Source of the DNA: Zoroaster sp. YZ-2022
Lineage: Eukaryota > Echinodermata > Asteroidea > Forcipulatida > Zoroasteridae
DNA: 64,000 bases
Assembly (NCBI GenBank): GCA_029582265.1
Contig: CM055833.1
Span: 27,786,788 to 27,850,787 of the forward strand
Direction: 5' to 3'
The position numbers and the translations under genes were made by a program. This document shows, piece by piece, positions 1-12,000 of the stretch; position 1 is the stretch's first letter, and the number at the start of each line of letters is the position of its first letter. The notes beneath the pieces are model-generated. The model was not told the origin of the DNA, did no database searches, and saw nothing but the letters and a program-made list of their open reading frames with translations.

Positions 1-756
1 CACATGAGTGTAAGGTTATGTAACAGGTTTGTCCACAGGATAAGTAATGCTAACCTGTGTTCAGATGAAAACAAACTATTTTGTCATTATGAATGACAAC
101 TGTAATTGGTATACACACAGAAGTGTATTACCTACACTCACAGATCACCCAGAATGTAATGTTTCTATTGAGACTTTGTGTTTCAGTCTGTGGAAGACGA
201 TGTCAAGAATGACCAAAATCCACTGTTCTTGGAGTGCACACTGTGTATGTAATATAATAGACTTCTGGTTTACATACAATGTGCTTTATTACACTAATTA
301 ATTTCATTGGTCAACTCACCAAAAATGAACACCATGAAAGAATATAATTGATACCAGTGTTATTTTAACACTACAGTTTTAAACAAAATGAAAAGATGGA
401 GTATATCTTTAACTTCTCTCCAACCTAAACAACATCAATTATTACACTTTCCTTGGAGAGTCAAATTAATAGCATATTTTCCTTTTTGGTACACACCTGT
501 GTGGAAGAAAATGATTTTTAAAGAGTTTGTACACATGGTAAAATTACAAAAAAATCGATAACACTCCCAAATCAAAAATCTGTACTGGCATTAACCCTCA
601 AAAGCCAATTTATTATATTAAAAAAACATAATTAACACTGATGAGCTTTTTCGGGGGGGGGGGGGGGCTAAAATGAACCCAAGCCCCTCTCCAAGCCCCT
701 CTCCAACTACCCAACCAACCCTGTCCCCTTAAGAAAGAATATGAGAATTATTGCCA
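1..756. other. AT-rich flank, no gene seen
   Basis: I see no gene or recognisable domain here. The only landmarks are an uninterrupted run of 15 G at 653-667 and a short direct repeat of AAGCCCCTCTCC just after it. It may lie beyond the 3' end of the OTU-Tudor gene. Confidence 0.5.
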
Positions 757-759
757 TTA

Positions 760-1141
760 GGCCAAAAAAAAAAGTATCCCGTTTCTGGTGATCGGTCGGC
801 TTCAAAATCGGTGCGGTGACAGTTTTTGTTGTTGTTTTTTTGGTAATCTTTTTTTTTCTTTTTTTTTTTGCCAACAGGGAAATACGTGATACATGTATAC
901 ACGGGGACCAAATTTCCCATATACAAAGTATGATGGCTAAGAGAGGCTTCACAAATCGGGCAAACGTTCATACCCCTATGTGAAAAAGTTGTTTAAAAGA
1001 CAGCACGGCAGAATTCCAATTGATCAATTTTGGCTGCAATTGGACATCATTTCATAGCAGAAACAAAGAAAATTAAAAATGCCCACGCGCGGGTCCGAGG
1101 CAACGCACGTGGAGACCAGAAACAGAAGATGTTTTTTTGCC
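760..1141. mobile_element. MITE with GGCCAAAA / TTTTTTGCC ends (copy 1)
   Basis: A 382-bp element bounded by TTA on both sides (757-759 and 1142-1144). The imperfect terminal inverted repeats read GGCCAAAA plus a GTTTCTGGT block on the left and ACCAGAAAC plus TTTTTTTGCC on the right. A second copy is at 32657-33023 and an interrupted inverted copy at 29574-30508. The 3-bp TTA/TAA target duplication is typical of PIF/Harbinger elements; that assignment is inference. No transposase is encoded. Confidence 0.7.
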
Positions 1142-1532
1142 TTATTGTCCTTATTACTCCTTCCACAATAAAGATATAGATTAGCCAACAGTCTTTCATT
1201 ACCTTCTTAAGAGACACATATCCATGTGTTTTACTTTTTCCTCCAAAATTTTTTTTTTTTTAAATCGATATACTTCTGTTTTCCTTGTCAAAGGAAAGTA
1301 ACCTTTTTCAAATGAGAAATTTTACAAAATAATTGACTGAAGCATAGGTAAACCATCCTAAGGTTCTATTTTTTTTACCAGAAATAATTTAGGTTGCTGC
1401 GTTTATGCAACTCCCATATTTTCTGAAATAATTTATTTTAATGTAACTTTACCTTCTGTCTGTTAGGAAAACTGCAGTGTACAGAATCACCCAAAAATAA
1501 GGATTCACATGAACATGCATATTTAAACTCAT

Positions 1533-1549
1533 TCTCTCTCTCTCTCTCT
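1533..1549. repeat. (TC)n microsatellite
   Basis: An uninterrupted TC dinucleotide tract followed by a T-rich run ending in TTTTAAAG. Confidence 0.8.
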
Positions 1550-3218
1550 TTCTTTTAAAGTATGTGGTGAAATAAACGTCAAAATCTTAAATATTATGCA
1601 AGGCATATAACATGAACTATATTTAATAAGTTATATAATAAGGCATCAAGGTGCTTTGTACAAATATATGAACACAAGTTATTAAACATTCAAATATGGT
1701 CTGCATTTTACACAAAATCACACCTTTTTTCATTCTCACTGATTACACAGATTAAGCAATGATAATTTATAAACCAATCACTTGTATTATCAAAATATAA
1801 TTACTTTAGAAATTATCACAAGTGCACAACTTAATAATGATCTTAATAATAACATTATGATCAACAATAATTATTGTTATGAAAGACTAATACCTTGCCC
1901 AACTGCTAAATTAGCTAACCTTAACTATACTACCAAACCAAATAATTTTGGAAAATCTTCCAAATAAGAAAAAATAAAGTTGCTGCAAACCAAAGTCCTG
2001 CAATGGTCAAAGGTTATCACATTCAAAGAACTGTTTTTTTCAAACTTTTGTTAACATGCAAAGAGAAATCTATGTTTTAAGTAATTTTCATCAAATATGA
2101 TATATTTTCTCGACTGAAAGTCTTGAGTAAATGATGCCATGTCAAAACTAATACAGTTGTAAACTTCTTCAAAATGGGAACAACTATGATAATATTATCC
2201 TCAACATTAATAAAAACATTTATAACATTCATAATACCAGTCTCCAAAACTGTTGGGAATATTTCAAGAGAAACTATACCACACAATTTAAACATTATTA
2301 AAAAGAATTTGCTAACACCAATTACTTAATAATTATTTACTTAAATTGCTCTGTAAGCCTCTGTATAAAAAAACTACTAAATTCTACAAGCATTTATGAA
2401 AATAATCAATCCATTTCTGTTACAACATTCTGAAGATTGTAGACAATTGTTAAGACAATATAAGACAGCTTACTCATTCAAAAATAATGGATTTTTGTAT
2501 ATTCTTGGATGAAGTTTTCAAAGTTTTATATAATAATGCTCAGTTTGCCTGAAATATTTCATTTAAAATTTAAACAAATATATCATTTACCTGCTTATGT
2601 TATAAATTTTAACGTTTTCAAAAATACAACATCTCTTGGAGGCACTTAAGTATCCACATTACTTGCATTCTTGCATCAACAAATACATTTACTTTGGCAT
2701 GTTTTAACATTTAAAAGAATGACACCAATTTGTCAAAACCTGTTCTTGTAACTTAAAAACAAACTATAACGCTGAATAACAAAACCAAAACTGAACCTTA
2801 TAAAATAATTTTTAACAAACAGCTGCAAAAAGTTTTGTTTTATAAGTCATATCATTTTCCTTCTTAATCTCTTATTTTTCAGATTAACACACAGGTTTTT
2901 TTTTATATAAAGAATATTGAAAGGTTATTTTTTACCCTGCTTAACTCTGGGTAAATTGGTTTAAATATTGCTGTATCTTGAACGGCTATAATGCACAAAT
3001 CAATCAGAACTAATCAAGATTTCAAATTATATTATCAATATCAAAGATGAACAATGAAAGAACTCTCTATATGAATGATAACTTAATTTACATCAATTTC
3101 CAAAAATATTTCATTTTGTTCTTTCACCATATTCAAAGGTGTCAATTAAATGAAACAATTAAGTTTGAAAGAAACATAGTTGTTTGTTTTTACAAAGTTA
3201 TGTTGTATTATGTATAGT

Positions 3219-3435
3219 CGGAAATCAATATCCCAAATCAGTACAAAATCAATTTCCCAAATCTGTATAAAATCAATACAAAATCAACATCACAAATCTG
3301 TCAAAATCAGTATTATTTTAAATCGGTCCAAAATCAATGTCCTTAACCAGTAAAATTTCAATAACCAAAGCCAGTCAAAAATCAATATAAATTATCAATA
3401 ATCAATATTATCAAACCAGTCAAAAATCTAAATAC
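3219..3435. repeat. Degenerate 23-24-bp tandem repeat
   Basis: Roughly nine diverged units of the form AAAATCAATATC followed by AAATCAGTC, each about 23-24 bp, in the 3' flank of the OTU gene. The units differ by several substitutions and small indels, so the array is old. Confidence 0.65.
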
Positions 3436-5017
3436 AGGGAACATTTTGTCCAATTGGCTTTCTCGTTTTATCCATATAAAAATATCAAGAGTTGTGAAAT
3501 TTGTTTCTGGTTTTATTATTTTCTACTAAGAAATTTATCAAAGTAAATTTTTCTATTTTTATTGCAAATAATTTTTCTTTACAACATGGCTCCCTGCCCT
3601 GAATATTACTCAATAAAAATAATGCCTTTATATCATTTTAATTGCTTGTTGCAAATTCTTCTTCATTCTTTTGAAAAATATTTTCTTTTGATATTATTAT
3701 TTTCAAGTAAATTATACAATGAAAAAATGCCGACCCTGTTTAGGAATGTTTTTCCTTAGATCAAAATATTTGTAATAAAATATTATGGCAACAATAATCC
3801 TACAGTTAATATATATATATCCATGTTAATATAACATCAGTAACAATAAACAAAATAGTAAAAACAAACAGATTAAATGTTAGTAAATACATGTAGAATG
3901 CCTTCACCATTTATATATTACAGAAAATTCAAGAAAACAGTGAAATATTTGTGAACGCTTAGTAAATTTTACTGAGCTAAGAAAAAGAAGTGATTTTGGT
4001 TTGGCATCATAATATGAATTTCCTCTTACCATAACTATATAATGCATGCTTCTTACTTGAAATCACACACACACTAAAAGCAAACTATTTCTTTGTTTTC
4101 TTATTCTAAAAACAATCATCTGTTATTCATCATTCAATTAATTTATGAAACTGGAAGCAGTTCCATAACAATCAAGTCACATATGAAAAATTTACCCATT
4201 AGCTGCTGAAAATTTGGAAACCAAATATGCTGCTATGACTCTGCCACTGACGGATACATTCCATCAGGAATTCCAACGTGAGTCTCCGACTTCGGGGACA
4301 AAAATACAGTTTTAACTCCCTAGACTGATACGTCAGGACATATACCCCACTACAATGACTCATAATTCTTTTTATAAATTGTGTTTTACTGTTTGCAGTA
4401 ACCATAGGGTATAAACCATTATCTCACTATGGCTATCTTTGTCTGATTCCCTGTATGCAAATTCAATCATAGTGCTGATTCTCAATACATAAAAGGGACC
4501 AGACTATTTCCCTTCCAGCCTCGGTTTGTTTACATGGATTTGGAAGAAAAAGCAAGATGGCTGTATAAGTCATGATGAATAAGTACATATGCAAATGTGG
4601 AAAAACAACAAATTTAAGAGTTAAGTTTCCAAGATTAGAACTGAGATTCCAAACAACTGACTTAGTGTGTTAACTTGAAAATGAAGTTTTATATTTGGTG
4701 AGATAGTTGTGGAGTGCTTTTGTGAAATTAATAAACCAATCCAGTCTATTGTCCTAAGTCCCTCCCATCCAAAAACTCTGTCACTCCAGCTGTAGGAAAG
4801 CAAAGTGCTTGATTTATGAAAAGGCTTAATCCCATATTTGTCATTTGATTGGCATGCTAGACTGGTCTATTAATCATGAAACATTGACAGCTTAATGAAA
4901 ATATTAAGTGCTAAAACCCTGCTTTAACAAGCACACAACTGCTGTCAACTCTTACACAGACAATCCTCCCATTAAAGATGTAATTTTAAGTTAGGGAATT
5001 TTAACATTCCTTATGTT

Positions 5018-6036
5018 TCAGTGGGTGGCGGGTATGTAAAGTGCTGGCGCTGAGACTGGTGCAGTGTTTGCTATATAAGTAACTGGGGGGCTTTGGCCAT
5101 AGGCTACAGTGGGTACCTTCACTGGGCTCCCATAGTGAAATGCAGGCTGCCACTGACCTTGAACTGGGTACTGATAGGTGCCTAGGTTACCTGGTGCCAG
5201 GTGGTAATTCACATGTGTGTAGGGGTCAGTTTGAATGCCCGTAGGATTAGCATGTGGGTTGAAGAAGGTGTTTACGGGTGCCGGAGGAGGTTGCAGTGTA
5301 GGCTGCTGTGGCTGCGGTGCAATGTGCTGGTGAGCTGGTGACTCAATGTAGTATGGCTGCGTAGGCCCTATTTGAGACAAACAGGGAGGTTGAAGAGTAG
5401 GATTAGAATTGGTAATTACAGGAAAGGGTGACATTGGAAATACACCCGGACTAACAACATTAAATGGTGATTTACGTCTGGTCGGAGTCACAAGACTCCT
5501 GGCAGCACTAGATACACGGATCTCTGGAGGACAAGCGGGAAGAAATGGGGAAGGTGACCGACCCTCAAATGGAGCATTATTGCCAGTTTCCTCAGATCTT
5601 GGAGTAGGAATTCTCAAAGGCATGCTGAGCCTCATAGGGGTCGTCATCGCTGCTCTGGCACCATTACCCGTGCAAGAATCAGTATTGACAGCAGATACCA
5701 CACCATTTTCAGAATCCTGCTGCTGCTGTTGATGCTGCTGTTGATCCAAACACTGCCGCAGAATGGGTCTAGGGCTCTGTCTATCAATACACTGTTGATC
5801 CTGACCTACGGTAGAATCAGAGTTCTGAGTGCTGCTCAAGGAGGATGCCATACCAAGTGGTGGGAAAGTGAAATAAACTGCATTCATTGGCAGTGGCAGA
5901 TGTTGTTGTTGTTGTTGTTGCTGCTGCTGCTGCTGCGGCGGCTGCAGTTGTTGAACACCATTATGGCATAATGTGTTGTTATTCTTCATGTATGATGGAC
6001 TAAAGGTTGCTTGCTGATTGGTAATGACAGTCACAC
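5018..6036 (-). CDS. OTUD4: OTU gene exon 20 (residues 735-1073, stop)
   Basis: Terminal coding exon ending at TGA 5018-5020. Gln/Pro-rich: 11 Gln encoded at 5903-5935, followed by S/P/R-rich and aromatic-proline segments, predicted disordered. The acceptor AAACCAAG at 6037 keeps frame with exon 19; the stronger-looking ATTCAG at 6060 does not, so an unseen microexon is an alternative. Confidence 0.82.
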
Positions 6037-9000
6037 CTTGGTTTTTGGGAGCAAGCAAACTGAATTATTATGTAGTACTTGAATCTCAAGATTACCATAC
6101 CAGTACTTGAATCTCAAGATTACCATACTAGTCCTTGAATCTCAAGATTACCATACTAGTCCTTGAATCTCAAGATTACCATACTAGTACTTGAATCTCA
6201 AGATTACCATACTAGTCCTTGAATCTCAAGATTACCATACTAGTCCTTGAATCTCAAGATTACCATACTAGTCCTTGAATCTCAAGATTACCATACTAGT
6301 CCTTGAATCTCAAGATTACCATACTAGTCCTTGAATCTCAAGATTACCATACCAGTACTTGAATCTCAAGATTACCATACCAGTACTTGAATCTCAAGAT
6401 TACCATACTAGTCCTTGAATCTCAAGATTACCATACTAGTCCTTGAATCTCAAGATTACCATACCAGTACTTGAATCTCAAGATTACCATACCAGTACTT
6501 GAATCTCAAGATTACCATACCAGTCCTTGAATCTCAAGATTACCATACTAGTCCTTGAATCTCAAGATTACCATACCAGTACTTGAATCTCAAGATTACC
6601 ATACCAGTACTTGAATCTCAAGATTACTATACCAGTCCTCTACCGACTGAGCTATTTAACCCCAAAGTTGGCAGAATATCTTTATTCTGGATGCGCTATA
6701 GTCAGAAGCACTGAAACCCAATAGCCCTACATGCTATGATACCATGGACCAAGTCCCAAGTTATTCAACTTAACATGTAGCCTTGACCAAGCTTAAGGCT
6801 GTTGTCGTACTGCGCACTTGACCAAACTTTTCCGACGCGCCTTGGTCAAGGCTACTTAACATGGGAAGCGGCAGATATCAGTCAAAGAAAGGATGTGACT
6901 TGTTACAAAAATTATGAAATATATTGAACTAAAACACAGTTTCAGTCCCTGAAATATTAAAACGGTCATGAACAATATAGGATCCCTTACCATTTGGTGT
7001 GCATGTTCTCTGCTGCATGCCTTCGTCAATCTCTTCCTCTGATGCGTTACCACCGGTATGAATAGCGCCCTCTGGGGAATAGTGGGTTACAACCGACGTC
7101 TGCATTGTAGGTTGATGCACTGGCTGATGGTGCTGGGATTGTGAAACCATGGTGCAGTGGACAGGGTCTGGTGCATGATGCGCAGGGTGTTGCGGGGCTT
7201 GCTGCTGCTGCTGCTGTTGCTGCCACTGGTGCATTTGAACTAGGTAAAGGCGATGATGATACTGAATAGAGGAATATAAGAATTTCAAATGATGGTACAC
7301 TGTTGATAAACTGTTATTTAAAACATGCATACTTATGGTTATTTGGCAAAGGTTCCCGCCCACCTGAAAAACTTGGACACGTCTAGTCTTGCACAAAGAC
7401 ATTTTCAAGAAATCTATTCGCAAATGTACACAGTGTATTAGAACAGCATGATGTGAATACATTCACAAAACGTCTGGGCTCAAGACTAAGAAGGTACATG
7501 CAGTCAAGTTCAACTTCTTTTTTAACGTTACCAGAATGGCAATGATGAAATAACAAAATGGCTTTCTCAATGTGGATACGTATCTGATAAACAAGTACTA
7601 TCAAGATATGATTTTTTTTCACCCAAAAGTGGTTATTATAAGACCACATAAGCCTGGAAAGCTTGACCGACAAAATGGCGGATAACAACAGTTGTCAGGT
7701 ATAGTGAAACCCTAGTGGTCAATCAGTGCTGTGTGACTGACAGGCCGGATGGGTGTATCTTATAAGAGAAATACGGGAAGCGGAAAAACTTTGGCTGGGT
7801 TGAGATCTAAACATAATATGAGTGTTCTGCATCTTGCTAAGGGAAGATTATGACATCTGAAATCAAACTGATATTAATGACTTGAAGATAAATATACTCA
7901 CTTCGATTCCCAGGTTATAGTAATACCGCAAAGTAGATACATCTGTAGCGATAGAAACGAAACAAAAGTTGAGCTTTGATTTTACAAATATGCCTGTATT
8001 AAACCATGATGCAAGTTTTTCTGCCGGTTTTCGTTTATAACAGATGAATGAATCTTTTACCTGACAATGGTAGGTCATAGCCATTGGGGTCTCGTGATGC
8101 TGTTGCACTGGCGTTAACTGGACCAGTCAAATTATCAGTTACTGAAAATTTTAAAATTCAATGTAAAAGAAATTCGTATGAAAAAATACATGACCTGTTT
8201 GATGTGCACTGTGTTTACTGCAACTAAACAGTGACCACATATTTTGGGCTGCGTGATTAAAAACTTCTTCAAATTTTTTAAGGAAATATTTAAAGAGGCA
8301 CTCTAAGGTCAAATTCAGTTTTGTGATGCACTCATTTTCCAATAGATAGAGTCCTTATTAAAGTGTGAAAAAAATTACAAGTCTCTAACTTCACTTTAAA
8401 GTGGTGTAACATAATTTTATTTGATACCCTTTCAGAGCGATATTTGAAACATGACGTCACTATTTTCTTACGGTCAATAAGTCTGTAACATTCCATACAG
8501 GAATTTTTTGTTTGTCAAAAAGTCAATTTCAATGCCGATTTGATCAAATATTGTGGAGATTCAGGAAAGAACTGCAAATTCACCGTACAAAAATGTAGAG
8601 ATCCATTTATTTGAAATGTGACATCACTGTTGTCTTTGGATGTTAACAAATTTCACACAGGAAGGTTATCAAATAAAATGACATTTTACATCACTTTAAC
8701 GTGAGGTTAGAGACTAATTTTTTTGGTAATTTTTTCACACTTTAATAAGGACTCTAGTTATTGGAAAATCACAAAACTAAATTTGACCTTAGAGCCCCTC
8801 TTTAATAAAATTTCATGACATGAAATAGTTGGACATTGCTTAAAAAATAATGATGAAGATACTATTGGCCAATCATGGCATAAACACAAATGAAACAACG
8901 TTTAATCATACGACACAACATAATAAGCTGAAACTTAATATTTGTAGGTTTTGAGGTTGATTTTTTTTAATGTACATCTCGATTCACAGAGTAAGTATAC

Positions 9001-12000
9001 TTGTGGAATCAGTTTTGCTAAAATAACCATTAAGTAAAGACTGTTTGCGGTGACACCATGTGAAATTCTCAAATTGAGTAGTAATTCATTCTGAAAAGAA
9101 CTGGATGTTAAAACTCAACGTTTCGATCAGTACATTCTGATCGTCTTCAGGAGAATGCACTCTAAATATACAAAAACAAAATCTTTCCCCATACATACGT
9201 GGAATAACTAATGGATACAGCGGTATCCCAATAGGCATTGGTGCATTGTAGCTCGGCATCATGGGAACAGCGGGTGGGGATGGAGTGGTACCCGCTGAAG
9301 GGCAGGCATTACTTCCACTTGTACTCAGTGTAGAGTTCGAGGAATGCCACCTGGGGGTTGTGGGGGAGCAGTTGGTATCGTGAGGAGTCACCGTGTTCTC
9401 TCTTGAGTGCGTCATTGTCTGGTAGTTGTCCTTACTGAAGTGATTCTAATGAAAAGTGAGTAAGTCAAGACTGTTTGCGGTGACAGCATGTGAAATTTCT
9501 CAAATTGAGTACTAAATAGTTCTGAAAAGAACTGGAGGTTACAACTCGACGTATCGATCAGTATGCTCTGATCGTCTTCAGGAGAATGCCGGATTCTGGG
9601 AGATGCTGCTGCTGCTTAAGTAGACTGCTGGAGGATTCGCGCGAAGACTGGATGCTGGAGGATTAGTGCGTTGAAGCGTGCGGGCGGGAACTGTTGGGAC
9701 TGTGATCCTTGAAGTGTGGGGAGTGTTTTTGTATGTATGTTGTTTATTATTCTGTCTTACTTTGCCTTTGAGAAAGAACCTGCTAGGTTCGAAATGTAAG
9801 GCCATTTACATTTATTTTGCATTTATACTACAGGTCCTTTAGGTTGGTAAACAGTTTGCAACAGCTAATTCTCTATATATAGCATTTGATACAGTGACAA
9901 GGTGCGACAAGTTTCGTCGGTCAATGCAGAAGACAAATTAGATCAATTGTTTAAAATGTTACAGATGCAATGTACACCATGAATAAATCCCTGTCTAAAC
10001 ATTCAATATGACATAAATTTTGCAATTGACGATCTTATTTGGAATATGGAAATAAATGTGAACTTAATTGAACTCAAAGTTCAGCACAGCATTTTATTTC
10101 AGTTCCTAAACCATACATGTGACATACCTTTCCAGAATGGGGTACACCATGGCCATCACCTCTTCCTGTAAGAAAATGACAAGACAAAATAATAAATCAA
10201 TCAAAGGCCATATTTTTACAAATGTTTTATTTACCAACAGAGATCATGTGGCTATTGAAATACTGTAATAATTCAATTTCTACTTCCATAAAAAAAAGTA
10301 AAAGATATGAAGAAAGCCATCATTGTATCTACATTGTTTATACAAGCACTGACTGGAATTGCAGTTCCGTGTTACTGGAGTTGGATATTGTTTCCATATA
10401 GACTAAGAATGAATAACTGTTTAGTCATGATCAAATCTGACAATCTGGCAATTCACCAGAAGACTAGAAAGCATGGTTTGAACGATCTTAATCTGCTGAA
10501 TCACAGATTCAACACTGAGAAATACAAAACATCCAGGATGCTGAGATCACTCAATGCGGTGGGGATGACTCATTCCTTTATCAATGACTTTAAGAAGGAA
10601 CAAATCATACAATAATCCACAAGGAGAAAGGCACTGACAATTCAAGAGACCGCAAATTATAAAACTAGAACAGTACAACTTGTTTCTGCTCTGTGCATGA
10701 GCTATGCGGAAGCACATGATTTAAAATCCCCACTTAATCGATAAGGCAATGACAGTGAGTTGCATTGTAATTAGCTGGCAGAAGTGGCTGCTTAGTACCG
10801 TTCCATACATGTATGAAGCATACGCGCAGCGCTTACTCAACGCAAAAGTGCCCGACCATCAAGACACATTTTCACGAGCATCTACACAGAGTTGAAAGCG
10901 GCCGGTAAGAGGTTGCAGGTTCAAGTACCACTTAGCTCATTTATTAGGAGAAAACCAAGCAATACAATTCACATATTACCAGTGTCATTCAGGGACATGT
11001 CTTGGAACTGGTTCTGGATGTTGTCATTGGGATATGGTCCTCTTCCTTGAGATGCAAACAAAAACAAAAATATAAATTAATCTTTAACGACAAATACTCC
11101 TTTAACCCTCATATGACTGCAAGGGTCAAAATCAGTCAAAATGTTGATATACTTGCCAAGGTATATCTAGTGCACTTAAAAGTTGAACACTGTCAAACAT
11201 TTCGTGTAGTAAGTACATTTACAGGTCAAAATGAGTCAACTGTTTTTTGACTGGTAAAAGCATTGTCTGGTATTGTTCAGGGTGGTGAAAATGACAGTAA
11301 AAACCAGTCAACATTGCCCCTGTGTGCACATTTTGGTCAACACTTTAAACAGGCAGTTGACTGATTTTGACCACTATAGATACTTTACACTAAAGTTCCG
11401 CTAAAGTAGAAGGGTTAATAAACATAGCTGTGCGACAGTTGTTTGGGCATTAATGGGTTTCTGGCTTATTGGCTATTTTTTTAAAATTATTTTTTTGAAT
11501 TATCCCAAACCCCCTTCAATAACTGGCAAGACACCCTGCTCAATGCCACAACATCCATCACGTGTTTAAGTATGAAGCCTGCTGAGTGCTGCAAGATCCA
11601 TCAGCAAGAACAAAAGATCTATTATTCTCTGCTTACTGCAACGAGATCCAACAGACTTTTACATCTGTTGCATTCTGATGCGTTCAATATAAATTAACAT
11701 GTGTGATCATCTTTTGAAACACAAAATAATAGTTTTCCTTCAATTAGTAAATCTTTAATTTGAACAGAAGGTTGCCAAATGATACAATTTGTAATCTCTG
11801 CATCTAACTTAATTGTACACAATGACAGAACATAAACAAAGTAAAATTTGATGCACTTACCATCAAACATTGCCACAGGAGATGGTGTATTTATTCTCTG
11901 AATGGGAGAGGCACTTTTCCTTCCTTCCTTTCTGAACTTATCCCATAGATTGACTGGACTTGCCGAGTTGATGCGACCGGTCTGGTGTCCCTATAAACAT

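Larger units (their letters stand above)
1142..5017 (-). other. Putative 3' UTR / 3' flank of the OTU-Tudor gene
   Basis: About 3.9 kb of AT-rich sequence directly 3' of the OTU gene stop codon. It contains no recognised transposon, in contrast with the rest of the window. Candidate poly(A) signals on the minus strand (AATAAA, read as TTTATT on plus) are at 3558-3563, 3512-3517 and about 1433. A CT microsatellite is at 1533-1549 and a degenerate tandem repeat at 3219-3435. I see no coding signal. Where the mRNA ends cannot be decided from sequence. Confidence 0.4.

Noticed and set aside
5729..5971. Plus-strand frame with a leucine run opposite exon 20
   Set aside because: It is the antisense of the poly-Q tract; leucine codons are complements of CAG/CAA.
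6059..6060. ATTCAG as the acceptor of OTU exon 20
   Set aside because: With exon 19 ending in phase 1 it hits a stop within ten codons. The AAACCAAG acceptor at 6037 keeps the frame, though an unseen microexon cannot be excluded.
6075..6639. CRISPR-like array of 28-bp repeats
   Set aside because: Units are contiguous with no unique spacers, and the setting is a eukaryotic intron.
6636..6662. Functional tRNA gene on the minus strand
   Set aside because: Only the D arm/A box is present; no acceptor stem, T arm or B box can be folded around it.
10307..10615. 102-codon plus-strand frame in OTU intron 15
   Set aside because: No recognisable domain, no supporting splice or promoter context; similar frames occur by chance in this AT-rich sequence.
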